Assembly (NCBI GenBank): GCA_017451265.1
Contig: JAFSPU010000004.1
Coordinates: 60,576-124,575 of the forward strand
Length of the DNA: 64,000 nucleotides
Source of the DNA: Clostridiales bacterium
Lineage (GTDB): Bacteria; Bacillota; Clostridia; Saccharofermentanales; Saccharofermentanaceae
Direction of reading: 5' to 3'
Part shown: positions 20,299 to 29,257 of the stretch, piece by piece
How the letters are laid out: each line of letters opens with the position of its first letter
Position numbering within the stretch: the stretch's first letter is position 1
The notes under the pieces: generated by a model
What the model was told of the DNA's origin: nothing
The model's database searches: none
What the model saw: only the letters and a program-made list of their open reading frames with translations
Made by a program: the position numbers and the translations under genes

Positions 20299-20502
20299 GA
20301 TTGCGGTATTTGATAATTTAGAATTCCGCAACCAGATATTGATGGTTTTGATTGCGTTTTTTTGATTATTTAAATTCCGCAACCAGAATGAAGATAATCT
20401 GATTGCGAAAAATGAAATCTTGAAAATCCGCAATCAAAATGATGTGTTTTTGATTGCGTAATTCTTGAATTTAGAAGAACGCAACCAAAGTGGGCTATCG
20501 GA
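20299..20502. repeat. Four tandem 51-bp palindromic repeats
   Basis: GATTGCG begins at 20299, 20350, 20401 and 20452, an exact 51-bp period. Each unit carries an inverted partner CGCAACCA or CGCAATCA about 30 bases on. Units are degenerate elsewhere, with AT-rich centres. The unit 3/4 junction forms a perfect 11-bp hairpin (CGCAATCAAAA with TTTTGATTGCG). The last unit runs into the stop codon of the neighbouring minus-strand gene. Together with the pgk-tpi terminator this fills the 285-bp gap; nothing else is visible there. The function is unknown. Confidence 0.85.
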
Positions 20503-21286
20503 AGTTTTCCTCAATCATAATATCCAGAATTCGAAGATCAAGCGGGGACCGGTTACTCTCCATTGTAGTAAAAAGCCTGTTGCCTAAGATGATTCCGTTT
20601 GATGTATAGTTGTTGATGCGCCGGATAGCTTTATATGCATAGTCTTCATCGCCCATTTTACCGAGATGTTCATAGTACAGTTCTTTACGGTCGCTTAATC
20701 TCAAAATAGTAAAGTCAGGATGGATGATTTCTCCGCCAACCAGAAGGGGACATTCATATTTATATGGGATACCTCTGGAATAAAGTCGGTTGGCAATCAA
20801 CTGCTCCGATTTTGACCTGACTCTTTCTCCCCGTTCGGTCTCAAAGAATGGATCACCTTCATAGAACCCCTTACGCTGATACGGTTGTTTAAGCCACTTA
20901 TCAACAAGTTGCTTGTCGGTTAATCTGACGGGCTTTATAAGTACTTGCCTTGCTTCGGGAAGAGACTCATATATATTTTCGAATGATCTGTCAGGCATTC
21001 TGCCTAAAAACTGCTGAATTATCGCATGCTCTGTTTCGGCAGCGCGTAGGATCTTAAGATCATAAGATCTTTGAGCCAAAGAGCAGACAAGATCCTTATC
21101 GTAGACGGGAATCCTTTTGTCAATATCATGGCCTTTACAGTCAGTGTAGTAGTAGGTATTTCCCTGCCGGTTATGAATGCGCAAAGATCCTGAAGGCAGA
21201 GAAGCAAGATTCTTCTTTACAGAAATTATGATCTTATCCAATTCCTTCAGTCGGTGTTCAAGTTTTTCTATCAAATCCCTATTCAT
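20495..21286 (-). CDS. PD-(D/E)XK nuclease-like protein of unknown role
   Basis: A 263-residue protein. The N-terminal third is a charged helical segment with a small conserved-looking YYYTDCKGHD patch. The C-terminal part has the pattern RSKSEQLIANRLYSRGIPY, then HPDFTI and YYEHLG. This fits a nuclease fold of the PD-(D/E)XK superfamily (Glu in SKSE, Asp in PDF, Glu in YEHLG), as found in stand-alone Clostridia proteins and helicase tails. The usual E-x-K lysine is not where expected, so activity is uncertain. Base composition is more AT-rich than neighbours, suggesting transfer. The stop is TAG, rare in this window. It is directly flanked by the 51-bp repeats. Confidence 0.65.
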   Translation of the reverse strand: MNRDLIEKLEHRLKELDKIIISVKKNLASLPSGSLRIHNRQGNTYYYTDCKGHDIDKRIPVYDKDLVCSLAQRSYDLKILRAAETEHAIIQQFLGRMPDRSFENIYESLPEARQVLIKPVRLTDKQLVDKWLKQPYQRKGFYEGDPFFETERGERVRSKSEQLIANRLYSRGIPYKYECPLLVGGEIIHPDFTILRLSDRKELYYEHLGKMGDEDYAYKAIRRINNYTSNGIILGNRLFTTMESNRSPLDLRILDIMIEENFR

Positions 21287-21424
21287 ACAGGGATTATATT
21301 AGCCGTGGATTAAGAAAGATATGCTTTAAGAAAAATAGGGAAAAATACGGGGGTTTGGGAAAGAAAATCGTTGATTTTACTGCGTTTGAAGGGTGCAGGT
21401 GGGAAAACGGGCATAAAAACCGAC

Positions 21425-21451
21425 AAAAAAGCTGCCCCGCGGTGAGGCAGC
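21425..21451 (-). terminator. Terminator of the transhydrogenase operon
   Basis: On the minus strand GCTGCC...GGCAGC (plus 21446-21451 with 21431-21436) is followed by TTTTTT (plus 21425-21430), about 33 bp after the pntB stop. Confidence 0.85.
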
Positions 21452-21483
21452 CTTTCCGTGGATCGCCGGGAATTTAATCAGTT

Positions 21484-22881
21484 TCAGCCGTCAAACTCCG
21501 ATACCAGCGCGGAGACGGTCTGCTTGGCATCGCCGTAGATCATTGCGGTGTTGTCGTTGGTGAACAGCGGATTCTCGATGCCTGAGAAGCCGGTGCCCTT
21601 ACCTCTCTTAAGTACGAATACCGTGCGTGCTCTGAAAGCTTCTACTACGGGCATACCGTACAGCGGTGAGGACTCGTCGTTGACGGCGGACGGGTTGACT
21701 ACATCGTTCGCGCCGATGACGATGGCAACGTCGACATTATCCATCTGGGGATTGATGTCGTCGGAAGTCTTAAGCATCTCGTAAGGCACGTTGGCCTCCG
21801 CGAGCAATACGTTCATGTGGCCTGGCATACGTCCTGCAACAGGGTGGATGGCAAAGTTGACCTCAGTGCCGTTGTCTTCCATCTTGTCACACAGTTCCTT
21901 AACTGCGTGCTGTGCCTGCGCAACAGCCATACCGTAGCCGGGTACGATGACGACATTCTTTGCGGCCTCGAGTACGAGGTAAGCGTCCTCGACCGACATT
22001 GCGCGTGGTTCCTTCTGCTCGCCGGAAGCTGCAGCGGAAGACTTCTTGGCGCCGAAGGACTTGAACAGCAGCGAGAAGAACGAGCGGTTCATGGCCTTGC
22101 ACATGATGAGCGTCAGGATGAGGCCGGAAGTACCTACGAGACAGCCGGATACGATGAGCACCGTGTTGCCGATAGGGAAGCCCGCGAAGGCAGCTGCGAG
22201 ACCGGACAGCGCGTTAAGGAAGGAGATGATAACGGGCATGTCGCCGCCGCCGATGTTGATTACGAGTGTGAAGCCCAGCACGAGGAAGACGGCTGTGGTG
22301 ATAATGATGCCGACTACACCTGCTGCGCCGCCGTAAGCGACTGCGTACAGGATGATGCCGATGAGGCCGATAACGCAGAGTGCGCCGTTAAGAGCGTTCT
22401 TGAACGGGATCGGCTTGGCCTTCTTGAACATCTTGCCCGAAAGCTTGCCCCATGCGACTACGGAACCCGTGAAGGCTACGGCGCCGATGGCGATGGTGAG
22501 TCCGAGTGTGACTGCCGTGAAGGAATCCTCCGTGACGCCCGCGATGTTCTGTGACAGCGCAACGAGCATGGAAGACAGACCGCCGAAGCCGTTAAACAGC
22601 GCAACGAGCTCGGGCATGCCTGTCATCTCGACCTTGCGGGCCCAGATGAAGCCGACGACGGAACCTGCGATAAGCGCGAGGAAGATTATAAGGTAAGCGA
22701 CAAAGCCGCCGCTGATTACGTCCTGTGAGATAAGAACGGAGATGACGGCGATAAGCATACCGACCGAGGAGTAAAGGTTACCCTTACGGGCGGTGTCGGC
22801 CTTGCCGAGCTTCTTGATGCCGAGCACGAAGAATATGCACGACACCATGTAAAGAATGATACAGATAAGGTATGTGCCCAT
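21484..22881 (-). CDS. pntB: NAD(P) transhydrogenase subunit beta
   Basis: A 465-residue membrane subunit of the proton-translocating transhydrogenase that links NADH and NADP+ reduction to proton flow. About nine hydrophobic helices (domain II part) come first. The cytosolic NADP-binding domain III follows: VPGYGMAVAQAQHAVKEL, FAIHPVAGRMPGHMNVLLAEA, VIGANDVVNPSA and KRGKGTGFSGIENPLF. Length is normal. The start is adjacent to the pntAB stop (overlap of 1 base). Confidence 0.95.
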   Translation of the reverse strand: MGTYLICIILYMVSCIFFVLGIKKLGKADTARKGNLYSSVGMLIAVISVLISQDVISGGFVAYLIIFLALIAGSVVGFIWARKVEMTGMPELVALFNGFGGLSSMLVALSQNIAGVTEDSFTAVTLGLTIAIGAVAFTGSVVAWGKLSGKMFKKAKPIPFKNALNGALCVIGLIGIILYAVAYGGAAGVVGIIITTAVFLVLGFTLVINIGGGDMPVIISFLNALSGLAAAFAGFPIGNTVLIVSGCLVGTSGLILTLIMCKAMNRSFFSLLFKSFGAKKSSAAASGEQKEPRAMSVEDAYLVLEAAKNVVIVPGYGMAVAQAQHAVKELCDKMEDNGTEVNFAIHPVAGRMPGHMNVLLAEANVPYEMLKTSDDINPQMDNVDVAIVIGANDVVNPSAVNDESSPLYGMPVVEAFRARTVFVLKRGKGTGFSGIENPLFTNDNTAMIYGDAKQTVSALVSEFDG

Positions 22882-23186
22882 TACTTCTTACTCTCCTTTT
22901 TCTTAAACATTCCGAGCATCCTGTCGGTTACGAAGTAGCCGCCGATAACGTTGATGGTGGCGAAGAATACTGCGACTGCACCGAGAATGATGCCGACCAC
23001 CTGGCTCTCACCGGTGTTGATCGCGCATGCCGCGATGGCGCCGACGATGGTGATGCCGGAGATGGCGTTGGTGCCGCTCATGAGCGGCGTGTGAAGCTGC
23101 GAGGGAACCTTGGAGATGAGTTCGACTCCGAGGAAACCTGCGATTATGAAGATGAAGATCAAAAGCATGATAGTCTCAATATCCAT
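22881..23186 (-). CDS. pntAB: NAD(P) transhydrogenase small membrane subunit alpha-2
   Basis: A 101-residue membrane subunit with three to four helices (GVELISKVPSQLHTPLMSGTNAISGI is diagnostic). It completes domain II in transhydrogenases whose alpha chain is split. The start is the ATG at 23186, 7 nt after AGGAGG; the in-frame TTG at 23192 is too close to that site. The gene order pntAA-pntAB-pntB matches the three-subunit bacterial type. Confidence 0.94.
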   Translation of the reverse strand: MDIETIMLLIFIFIIAGFLGVELISKVPSQLHTPLMSGTNAISGITIVGAIAACAINTGESQVVGIILGAVAVFFATINVIGGYFVTDRMLGMFKKKESKK

Positions 23187-23188
23187 GA

Positions 23189-24316
23189 TCAAGCCTCCTT
23201 AAATCTCTCGTGAATTATCTGGCCGCCGGAAGTGATGAGGCAGCCCTTCATGATCTCGTCCTGCATGTTGACGGTAAGCTCCTTGGCTTCCTTGTCGTAG
23301 AAGTGCGTGAGGAAAGCGCTGATGTTGCCTGAGAGCATCTTGGACGCGTCATAAGGAACCTGGCGCTCGAGCATGTCCCCCGGCATGATGATGACGCCGT
23401 TGTCGGTGATGACTTCCTTTTCGGGGTCGGAGCCTTCGACGTTGCCGCCGGTGCTTACCGCCATGTCGACTACGATGGAGCCCGGCATCATGCGGTCAAG
23501 CACGTCCTTCTTGATAAGGAGGGGCGCCTTCCTGCCGAAGACCTTGGCTGTGGTGATCACGATGTTGGACTTCTCGCAGACCTTGGCCTGCGCTTCCTGC
23601 TGCTTGGCAACCTGCTCGGGGGTAAGCTCCTTGGCATAGCCCTGTGAGGTCTGGCCCATCTCGCCCAGATCGATCTTAACGAAGTTGGCGCCGAGGGACT
23701 TTACCTGCTCTTCTACCACGGGCCTGGTGTCGAAAGCGTCAACACGTGCGCCGAGTCTTTTTGCCGTGGCAATGGCCTGAAGTCCCGCGACGCCTACGCC
23801 GATGACGAAGACACGTGCGGGGTTGATGGTGCCCGCGGGGGTTACCATCATGGGAAGGATCTTAGGAAGCCTTGCGGCTGCGTTACATACCGCGACGTAA
23901 CCTGCGAGCGAAGTCTGTGACGACTGCACGTCCATCTTCTGCGCGAGGGTGGTCCTCGGGATCATCTCCAGGGAGACGGCCTGCACATTATTTTCAGCGA
24001 AGCCCTTGAGAAGCTCCTTCTCATTGAAGGGGTCGAGGTAGCTTATGTGGAGCGCGTCGGGCTTCATGCCGGAAGCGTCCTTGGGCTTTAAGATTCTTAC
24101 TACGATGTCAGCGTCCTTAAGCGCACCGGTTTCGTCCGAAACGAGCGCGGCACCTGCTGCCTCATAGTCTTCATCCTTGAAGCCGCTCTTGGTTCCGGCG
24201 CCCTTAACGACCGTGAATTCGTATCCCATTGCCGTCAGCTTTTTGATGTCGTCGGGGATCATGGCGACGCGCGTCTCAGCTTCGGCGGTCTCTTTGCAAA
24301 TAAGTACTTTTTTCAT
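23189..24316 (-). CDS. pntAA: NAD(P) transhydrogenase subunit alpha-1 (NAD-binding domain I)
   Basis: A 375-residue soluble subunit homologous to alanine dehydrogenase. It starts MKKVLICKETAEAETRVAMIPDDIKKL, contains SSQTSLAGYVAV, the Rossmann motif VIGVGVAGLQAIATAKRLGA and TAKVFGRKAPLLIKKD. It ends before the membrane segments, which are supplied by pntAB. GGGAGG precedes the ATG. It is the first gene of the operon and divergent from the metalloprotease. The complex could supply NADPH or balance cofactors in an anaerobe. Confidence 0.95.
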   Translation of the reverse strand: MKKVLICKETAEAETRVAMIPDDIKKLTAMGYEFTVVKGAGTKSGFKDEDYEAAGAALVSDETGALKDADIVVRILKPKDASGMKPDALHISYLDPFNEKELLKGFAENNVQAVSLEMIPRTTLAQKMDVQSSQTSLAGYVAVCNAAARLPKILPMMVTPAGTINPARVFVIGVGVAGLQAIATAKRLGARVDAFDTRPVVEEQVKSLGANFVKIDLGEMGQTSQGYAKELTPEQVAKQQEAQAKVCEKSNIVITTAKVFGRKAPLLIKKDVLDRMMPGSIVVDMAVSTGGNVEGSDPEKEVITDNGVIIMPGDMLERQVPYDASKMLSGNISAFLTHFYDKEAKELTVNMQDEIMKGCLITSGGQIIHERFKEA

Positions 24317-24460
24317 GTGTTACCTCCCTTTGTGAGGATATAGGTGTACTTGCTTATTTTATATTAATAAATCTCACATTTCTTTAATAATGTATGAAAA
24401 AGCTATAACTTAATTGCGTACTGTGTTTCCATAAATTTAACGAGATTACGCGCGCGTACA

Positions 24461-24469
24461 TGATAAAAT
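24461..24469 (+). promoter_or_regulatory. Extended -10 promoter of the metalloprotease gene
   Basis: TGATAAAAT (TGn then TAAAAT) with no good -35, 34 bp before the start codon at 24503. Confidence 0.4.
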
Positions 24470-24502
24470 TATTAAGTATAGAATGGGATAAGAGGTGAAG
24501 AT

Positions 24503-25219
24503 ATGGGTTATTTTACATACCTTATCGGGGCAGGCATCGTGTTCGTCTGGTCCATGATCGTTCAGGCCAATCTTAAGTACAAGATGAAGGAGGGTGCCGG
24601 TATGCGCGCAGGCTCCGGCAAGACCGCCAACGAGGTGGTGGAGGAGATGCTGCGTGCGCACGAAGTTTACGGCATCACCATTGAGCACAAGCCCGGTGAA
24701 CTTACAGACTGCTATTCTCCTAAGGAAGGCAAGATCTACCTGTCAGACACCACATACGGACGTGACTCCGTAACTGCCATCGCAGTCGCTGCTCATGAGG
24801 CGGGACACGCGGTGCAGGACCACGAGAACATGCTTCTGTATGAGATAAGACAGCTTCTGGCACCCGTGGCGGGAATTTCTTCGAGGCTCGGACCGTACAT
24901 CGTTATTGCAGGCGTACTGGTCTCTTCTATTGCGGAGAGCAGCAATGACTTGGGCTACATGATCGGCACCCTGGGAATTGTCGTCTACTTTGTGGCGTTC
25001 CTGTTCTACCTGTTCATGCTGCCGGTTGAACGCAACGCAAGCAACCGCGCTTTCAAGGACATGAAGGAATACGGCTGGGTCTCCAATGATCAGCTTAGTT
25101 TCGCGCGTTCCGCACTGCGCGCCGCAGGTGACACTTATGCAGTCGCACTCGCATCGTCGGCACTCACGCTTTTAAGACTCCTCGCCATCCGCGGAAGCAG
25201 GGGCAGCAGAAGACGCTGA
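24503..25219 (+). CDS. Neutral zinc metallopeptidase, YugP-like membrane protein
   Basis: A 238-residue protein of the zinc_peptidase_2 (YugP) family. An N-terminal membrane helix is followed by SDTTYGRDSVTAIAVAAHEAGHAVQ, with the HEAGH zinc motif near residue 96. Two or three more membrane helices follow, and LPVERNASNRAF carries the usual downstream ligand region. The C-terminus is basic (RGSRGSRRR). It is predicted to be anchored to the inner membrane; the substrate is unknown. It precedes the GH94 gene by 48 bp. Confidence 0.87.
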   Translation: MGYFTYLIGAGIVFVWSMIVQANLKYKMKEGAGMRAGSGKTANEVVEEMLRAHEVYGITIEHKPGELTDCYSPKEGKIYLSDTTYGRDSVTAIAVAAHEAGHAVQDHENMLLYEIRQLLAPVAGISSRLGPYIVIAGVLVSSIAESSNDLGYMIGTLGIVVYFVAFLFYLFMLPVERNASNRAFKDMKEYGWVSNDQLSFARSALRAAGDTYAVALASSALTLLRLLAIRGSRGSRRR

Positions 25220-25267
25220 CACATCTAAACGCAAACACATTCATTCAAATAAACGGAGGTATCGCAC

Positions 25268-27874
25268 ATGAGCTACGAGTACTTAGGCAAGGACGGGGAA
25301 TTCAAGTTAGTTAATCCCGACAACTGGAGTTATCTTTATTTCCCGGACGGCGCTGCATCAGGCATGATGGGCACGGTCACACCCGAATTCGGAGGCGACC
25401 TTAAGACCAGCCAGAACACATTTATCCTGGAGCCCGTAAGTTCCGACAACCTCCATAACAACAGGTCCACGAGAAACTTCTGGATCAAGATCGAGAACGG
25501 CACTTTAGTCTCTGCAATGGGTAACTCCGCAAGGCAGCACGCTCTTAAGGGCGCACCCGGCGGCGATGAGGTTACGCTTTATGCAGGCATGCTCTACCAG
25601 AAGGTGGAGAGGACGATCGGCAGCACAGGCCTCAAGGCTGAGGTTACGACTTTCGTTCCCGTGGAGACGAGCGATAAGATCGAGCTTACCAAGGTGAAGA
25701 TCACCAACGCTTCACCCGAGCCCATCACCTTCACGGCTACTGCAGCTGTACCGATCTACGGCAGATCTGCCGACAACATCAGAGACCACAGAAACGTTAC
25801 TTCCATGCTTAACCGCATACACACGAGCAAGTACGGCGTCGTCAATGACCCGACTCTCACTTTCGACGAGAGAGGCCACAGGGCAAACGAGGTGGAGTAC
25901 GGCTTCTTTGCAGCTGAGGGCGAGGGCATTGCGCCGGTAGGTTTCTGCCCGCTGATGGAGGACTTCATCGGCGAGGGCGGCACTCTCGATAACCCGAGGT
26001 TCCCCGCCACAGGCGTACCCAAGTGCCAGATTGGCGACAGGATCGACGGCTTCGAGGCCATGGGCGCATGCATCTTCGAGAAGGAGACGCTCGCTCCCGG
26101 AAACAGCACTGAGTATGTTATGGCGCTCGTTATTGGCGAGAGGGGCAAGACGGATGACGTTGCCTTAAGATACCTTTCCGCCAAGGTCTTCGACGCACAG
26201 CTGTTCCAGAACAAGACTTACTGGAGGCAGAAGGTTAACGTAAGACTTCACACTGGCGATAAGAACTTCGACAACTGGATGTACTGGGTCGGAATCCAGC
26301 CGATCCTGCGCCGCATCTACGGCTGCTCGTTCCTGCCGCACCACGACTACGGCAAGGGCGGAAGAGGCTGGAGAGACCTTTGGCAGGACTGCCTGGCGCT
26401 GATCATAATGGACCCCGCTGACGTAAGAGGAATGCTCGTAGATAACTTCGGAGGCGTGCGCACAGACGGCACCAACGCCACCATCATCGGCACCGGAAGC
26501 GGCGAGTTCATCGCAGACAGAAACGGCATCACGAGAGTGTGGATGGATCACGCCATGTGGCCTTTCATGACGATGGACCTCTACATCAAGCAGAGCGGCG
26601 ACATCGGCATCCTTAACGAGACCGCACCTTACTTCATCGACAGGCAGGCAATGAGAGGCGAGTGCCTCCTGGAGAGCGACCCCGGCGCAAAGTGCGAGGG
26701 CACAGTACTCGAGCACCTGCTCCTGCAGAACCTGGCTGCCTTCTTCGATGTAGGCGAGCACGGCAACATGAAGCTCAGAGGCGCTGACTGGAACGACGCT
26801 CTCGACATGGCAAAGGACAAGGGTGAGTCTGTGGCCTTCACTGCAGCATACGCAGGCAACTACAGAAAGCTCGCGCAGATCCTCGACAAGTACGCCGAGA
26901 CTAACGGCGACAAGGTAAGCCTCGCTTCCGAGCTCGATTCACTGCTCGGCACTGCAGGCGGAAGAGACACTCTCATGAAGTACTGCGATGTCGTTAAGAA
27001 CGGCTTCGCAGGAAGCAAGAAGGAGTTCTCACTTAACGAGCTTGCACGTGACCTTGAGGCCAAGGCAGACGCACTTGCGGACCACATCAGAGAGACCGAG
27101 TGGTTCACGGATGAGCTCGGCCTTTCAAGATTCAACAGCTACTACGACAACGACGGCAAGCCGCTTGAGACTAACGGTGACAAGGCAGGCAACCCCGCCA
27201 TGATGATAACGGGCCAGGTGTTCACGGTAATGAGCGGCGTCGCTTCCGATGATCAGGTCAAGGCGATAATCGAGTCTGCCGACAAGTACCTCTACGATGA
27301 GGCTGCCGGCGGCTACAGACTCAACACAGACTTCCATGAGATCAAGACAAACATGGGAAGAATGTTCGGCTTCGCTTACGGTCAGAAGGAGAACGGCGCG
27401 GTATTCTCACACATGGCTGTCATGTACGGTAATGCACTTTACACCAGAGGCTGCAAGGAGGCAGGCTGGAAGGTTATCGGCTCGCTTTACAGACACGCGG
27501 CTGACTTCGAGTCCTCCAAGATCTACCCCGGCGTGCCTGAGTATTTCGACCCGAAGGGAAGAGGTGTTTACCACTACCTGACAGGCGCTGCTTCATGGCT
27601 GATCCTCACGGTTCTTAACGAGATCATGGGTGTTAAGGGTGAGTTCGGCGACATGAAGTTCGAGCCCGGACTTCTCCCTTCGCAGTTCGACAAGAACGGC
27701 GAGGCAGGCGTGTCCTTCGAGTTTAACGGTGTGCCCGTCAACGTCACTTACGTCATGGACGGCGGCTGCGATACTGTCGCGAAGATCGAGGTCGACGGCG
27801 AGGTTGTTTCCGAGGGCGTTAACGTTCTTCCTAAGGACAAGATCGGCAAGCAGATCAGGGTAACACTTAAATGA
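25268..27874 (+). CDS. GH94-family glycoside phosphorylase (cellobiose phosphorylase-like)
   Basis: An 868-residue cytoplasmic enzyme. An N-terminal beta-sandwich (about residues 1-290) is followed by an (alpha/alpha)6 catalytic domain. HHDYGKGGRGWRDLWQD (about 360) and LRGADWNDALD, with the general acid Asp near residue 507, match the catalytic region of GH94 phosphorylases. These cleave beta-glucosides or related disaccharides with phosphate to give a sugar 1-phosphate. The chain is somewhat longer than classic cellobiose phosphorylase and its N-terminus differs, so the disaccharide is unknown. No signal peptide is seen. ACGGAGG precedes the ATG. It overlaps the hydrolase gene by 4 bp. Confidence 0.85.
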   Translation: MSYEYLGKDGEFKLVNPDNWSYLYFPDGAASGMMGTVTPEFGGDLKTSQNTFILEPVSSDNLHNNRSTRNFWIKIENGTLVSAMGNSARQHALKGAPGGDEVTLYAGMLYQKVERTIGSTGLKAEVTTFVPVETSDKIELTKVKITNASPEPITFTATAAVPIYGRSADNIRDHRNVTSMLNRIHTSKYGVVNDPTLTFDERGHRANEVEYGFFAAEGEGIAPVGFCPLMEDFIGEGGTLDNPRFPATGVPKCQIGDRIDGFEAMGACIFEKETLAPGNSTEYVMALVIGERGKTDDVALRYLSAKVFDAQLFQNKTYWRQKVNVRLHTGDKNFDNWMYWVGIQPILRRIYGCSFLPHHDYGKGGRGWRDLWQDCLALIIMDPADVRGMLVDNFGGVRTDGTNATIIGTGSGEFIADRNGITRVWMDHAMWPFMTMDLYIKQSGDIGILNETAPYFIDRQAMRGECLLESDPGAKCEGTVLEHLLLQNLAAFFDVGEHGNMKLRGADWNDALDMAKDKGESVAFTAAYAGNYRKLAQILDKYAETNGDKVSLASELDSLLGTAGGRDTLMKYCDVVKNGFAGSKKEFSLNELARDLEAKADALADHIRETEWFTDELGLSRFNSYYDNDGKPLETNGDKAGNPAMMITGQVFTVMSGVASDDQVKAIIESADKYLYDEAAGGYRLNTDFHEIKTNMGRMFGFAYGQKENGAVFSHMAVMYGNALYTRGCKEAGWKVIGSLYRHAADFESSKIYPGVPEYFDPKGRGVYHYLTGAASWLILTVLNEIMGVKGEFGDMKFEPGLLPSQFDKNGEAGVSFEFNGVPVNVTYVMDGGCDTVAKIEVDGEVVSEGVNVLPKDKIGKQIRVTLK

Positions 27875-28833
27875 ACAGAGAAGACGGAATCTTTAAGGCT
27901 GCATGCGGCGGAGGCAACGAGATAGCTTACAGCTGGTGCAAGCCGGATGACATGGATACTAAAGAGATCAGGGGAGTGATCCAGATCTGTCACGGCATGG
28001 CGGATCACTTCTCAAGATATCTGCAGATGGCGGAGTACTTAACGCAGCAGGGATTCATCGTAGGCGGCATGGACATGATGGGTCACGGCGCCACCTACCA
28101 GCTTAATGCCGAGCGCGACATGCCTAAGGGTTACTTCGGCGATGCTCCGGATTCTGCGATGTGTATTCTCAAAGACGAGATGGAGTTCCACAGGCTCACC
28201 AAGGAAAGATTCGGCGATACACTCCCGTACTTCCTTTACGGTCACAGCATGGGCTCATTCGTAGCGCGCAATCTTTACATCACACCGGAGTACAGCAAGG
28301 AGTTCGAAGCATTTGTCTTCGCTTCCACAATGGGTCCGAATCCGGCTGCGGGCGCAGGCCTTACTCTTACAAATATTATGAAGGTTTTCGGGCGTAAAAG
28401 AGCACCGGGCAAGCTTGTGAATAAGATCGCTTTCGGAACTTACAACAAGAAGATCCCGAATCCCAAGACGGACTACGACTGGGTTACGAGTGACGAAGCC
28501 GAGGTGCAGAAATATATGCAGGATGACCTTGCGGGATTCCTGTTCACCAACAAGGGCTTCGCGGATCTGTTTACGCTTGTTATCCGCATGCAGAAAAAGG
28601 ACGCTTATGATAATGTCCCTCTTGATAAACCCGTTATGCTCACATACGGTGAAGACGACCCCGTCGGCAGTTACGGAACGGGTGTGCGGCAGGTCATCGA
28701 GATCTTAAGATCGAAGGGCGTAAAAGTTACGGAGAAGAACTACGGACACTACCGTCATGAGATTCAGAACGAGAGTGTCAGATGGGACTACTTCAAAGAC
28801 ATAGCAGATTTTTATAACAAGGCGACTGAATAA
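27871..28833 (+). CDS. Alpha/beta hydrolase (serine aminopeptidase / monoglyceride lipase-like)
   Basis: A 320-residue cytoplasmic hydrolase. The family pattern runs QICHGMADHFSRYLQMAEYL, then MDMMGHGAT, nucleophile GHSMGS (about residue 127), acid GEDDPVG and the late His in YGHYRHEIQNE. This is the S33/monoacylglycerol-lipase-like branch. The natural substrate is unknown. It is translationally coupled to the GH94 gene (ATGA) and to the thioesterase (taATG). Confidence 0.85.
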   Translation: MNREDGIFKAACGGGNEIAYSWCKPDDMDTKEIRGVIQICHGMADHFSRYLQMAEYLTQQGFIVGGMDMMGHGATYQLNAERDMPKGYFGDAPDSAMCILKDEMEFHRLTKERFGDTLPYFLYGHSMGSFVARNLYITPEYSKEFEAFVFASTMGPNPAAGAGLTLTNIMKVFGRKRAPGKLVNKIAFGTYNKKIPNPKTDYDWVTSDEAEVQKYMQDDLAGFLFTNKGFADLFTLVIRMQKKDAYDNVPLDKPVMLTYGEDDPVGSYGTGVRQVIEILRSKGVKVTEKNYGHYRHEIQNESVRWDYFKDIADFYNKATE

Positions 28834-29255
28834 TGAAACAAATCAAACCTTACGAGCACGTTGTGCAGTACTACGAGACAGACCAGATGAAGGTCGTTCA
28901 CCACAGCAATTACATCAGATGGTTCGAAGAGGCCAGAATCGACTTCTTCGAGCAGATCGGATTGGGTTACAAGGAGTGTGAACAGAAGGGAATATTGAGT
29001 CCCGTCACTTCCGTCAGTGCGCGTTACAAGACGCCCACGGAGTTCTACGACACGGTTGTGATCAGGATACGCTTCACGAAATACACGGGGGTACGTCTCA
29101 CCATCGAATACGAGGTTACTGACAAGGCAAAGGGCACCGTAAGGTGTACCGGTCAGAGCGAACACTGTTTCGTCACGACCGACGGCAAGATAGTATCGGT
29201 AGCCAGGAACAACCCTGAGATGGATGCGACGATCCGTGAGTATTTGGAGGAATGA
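28833..29255 (+). CDS. Acyl-CoA thioesterase, 4-hydroxybenzoyl-CoA thioesterase fold
   Basis: A 140-residue hotdog-fold protein. YYETDQMKVVHHSNYIRWFEEARIDFFEQIG is the YbgC/4HBT signature with the catalytic Asp in ETD. It hydrolyses or transfers acyl groups from CoA or ACP; the acyl group is unknown. The start overlaps the hydrolase stop by one base. Confidence 0.9.
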   Translation: MKQIKPYEHVVQYYETDQMKVVHHSNYIRWFEEARIDFFEQIGLGYKECEQKGILSPVTSVSARYKTPTEFYDTVVIRIRFTKYTGVRLTIEYEVTDKAKGTVRCTGQSEHCFVTTDGKIVSVARNNPEMDATIREYLEE

Positions 29256-29257
29256 AT

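Noticed and set aside
20299-20502. CRISPR array
   Set aside because: The units have no long identical repeat with unique spacers; similarity is limited to short inverted boxes at 51-bp spacing, and no cas gene is present.
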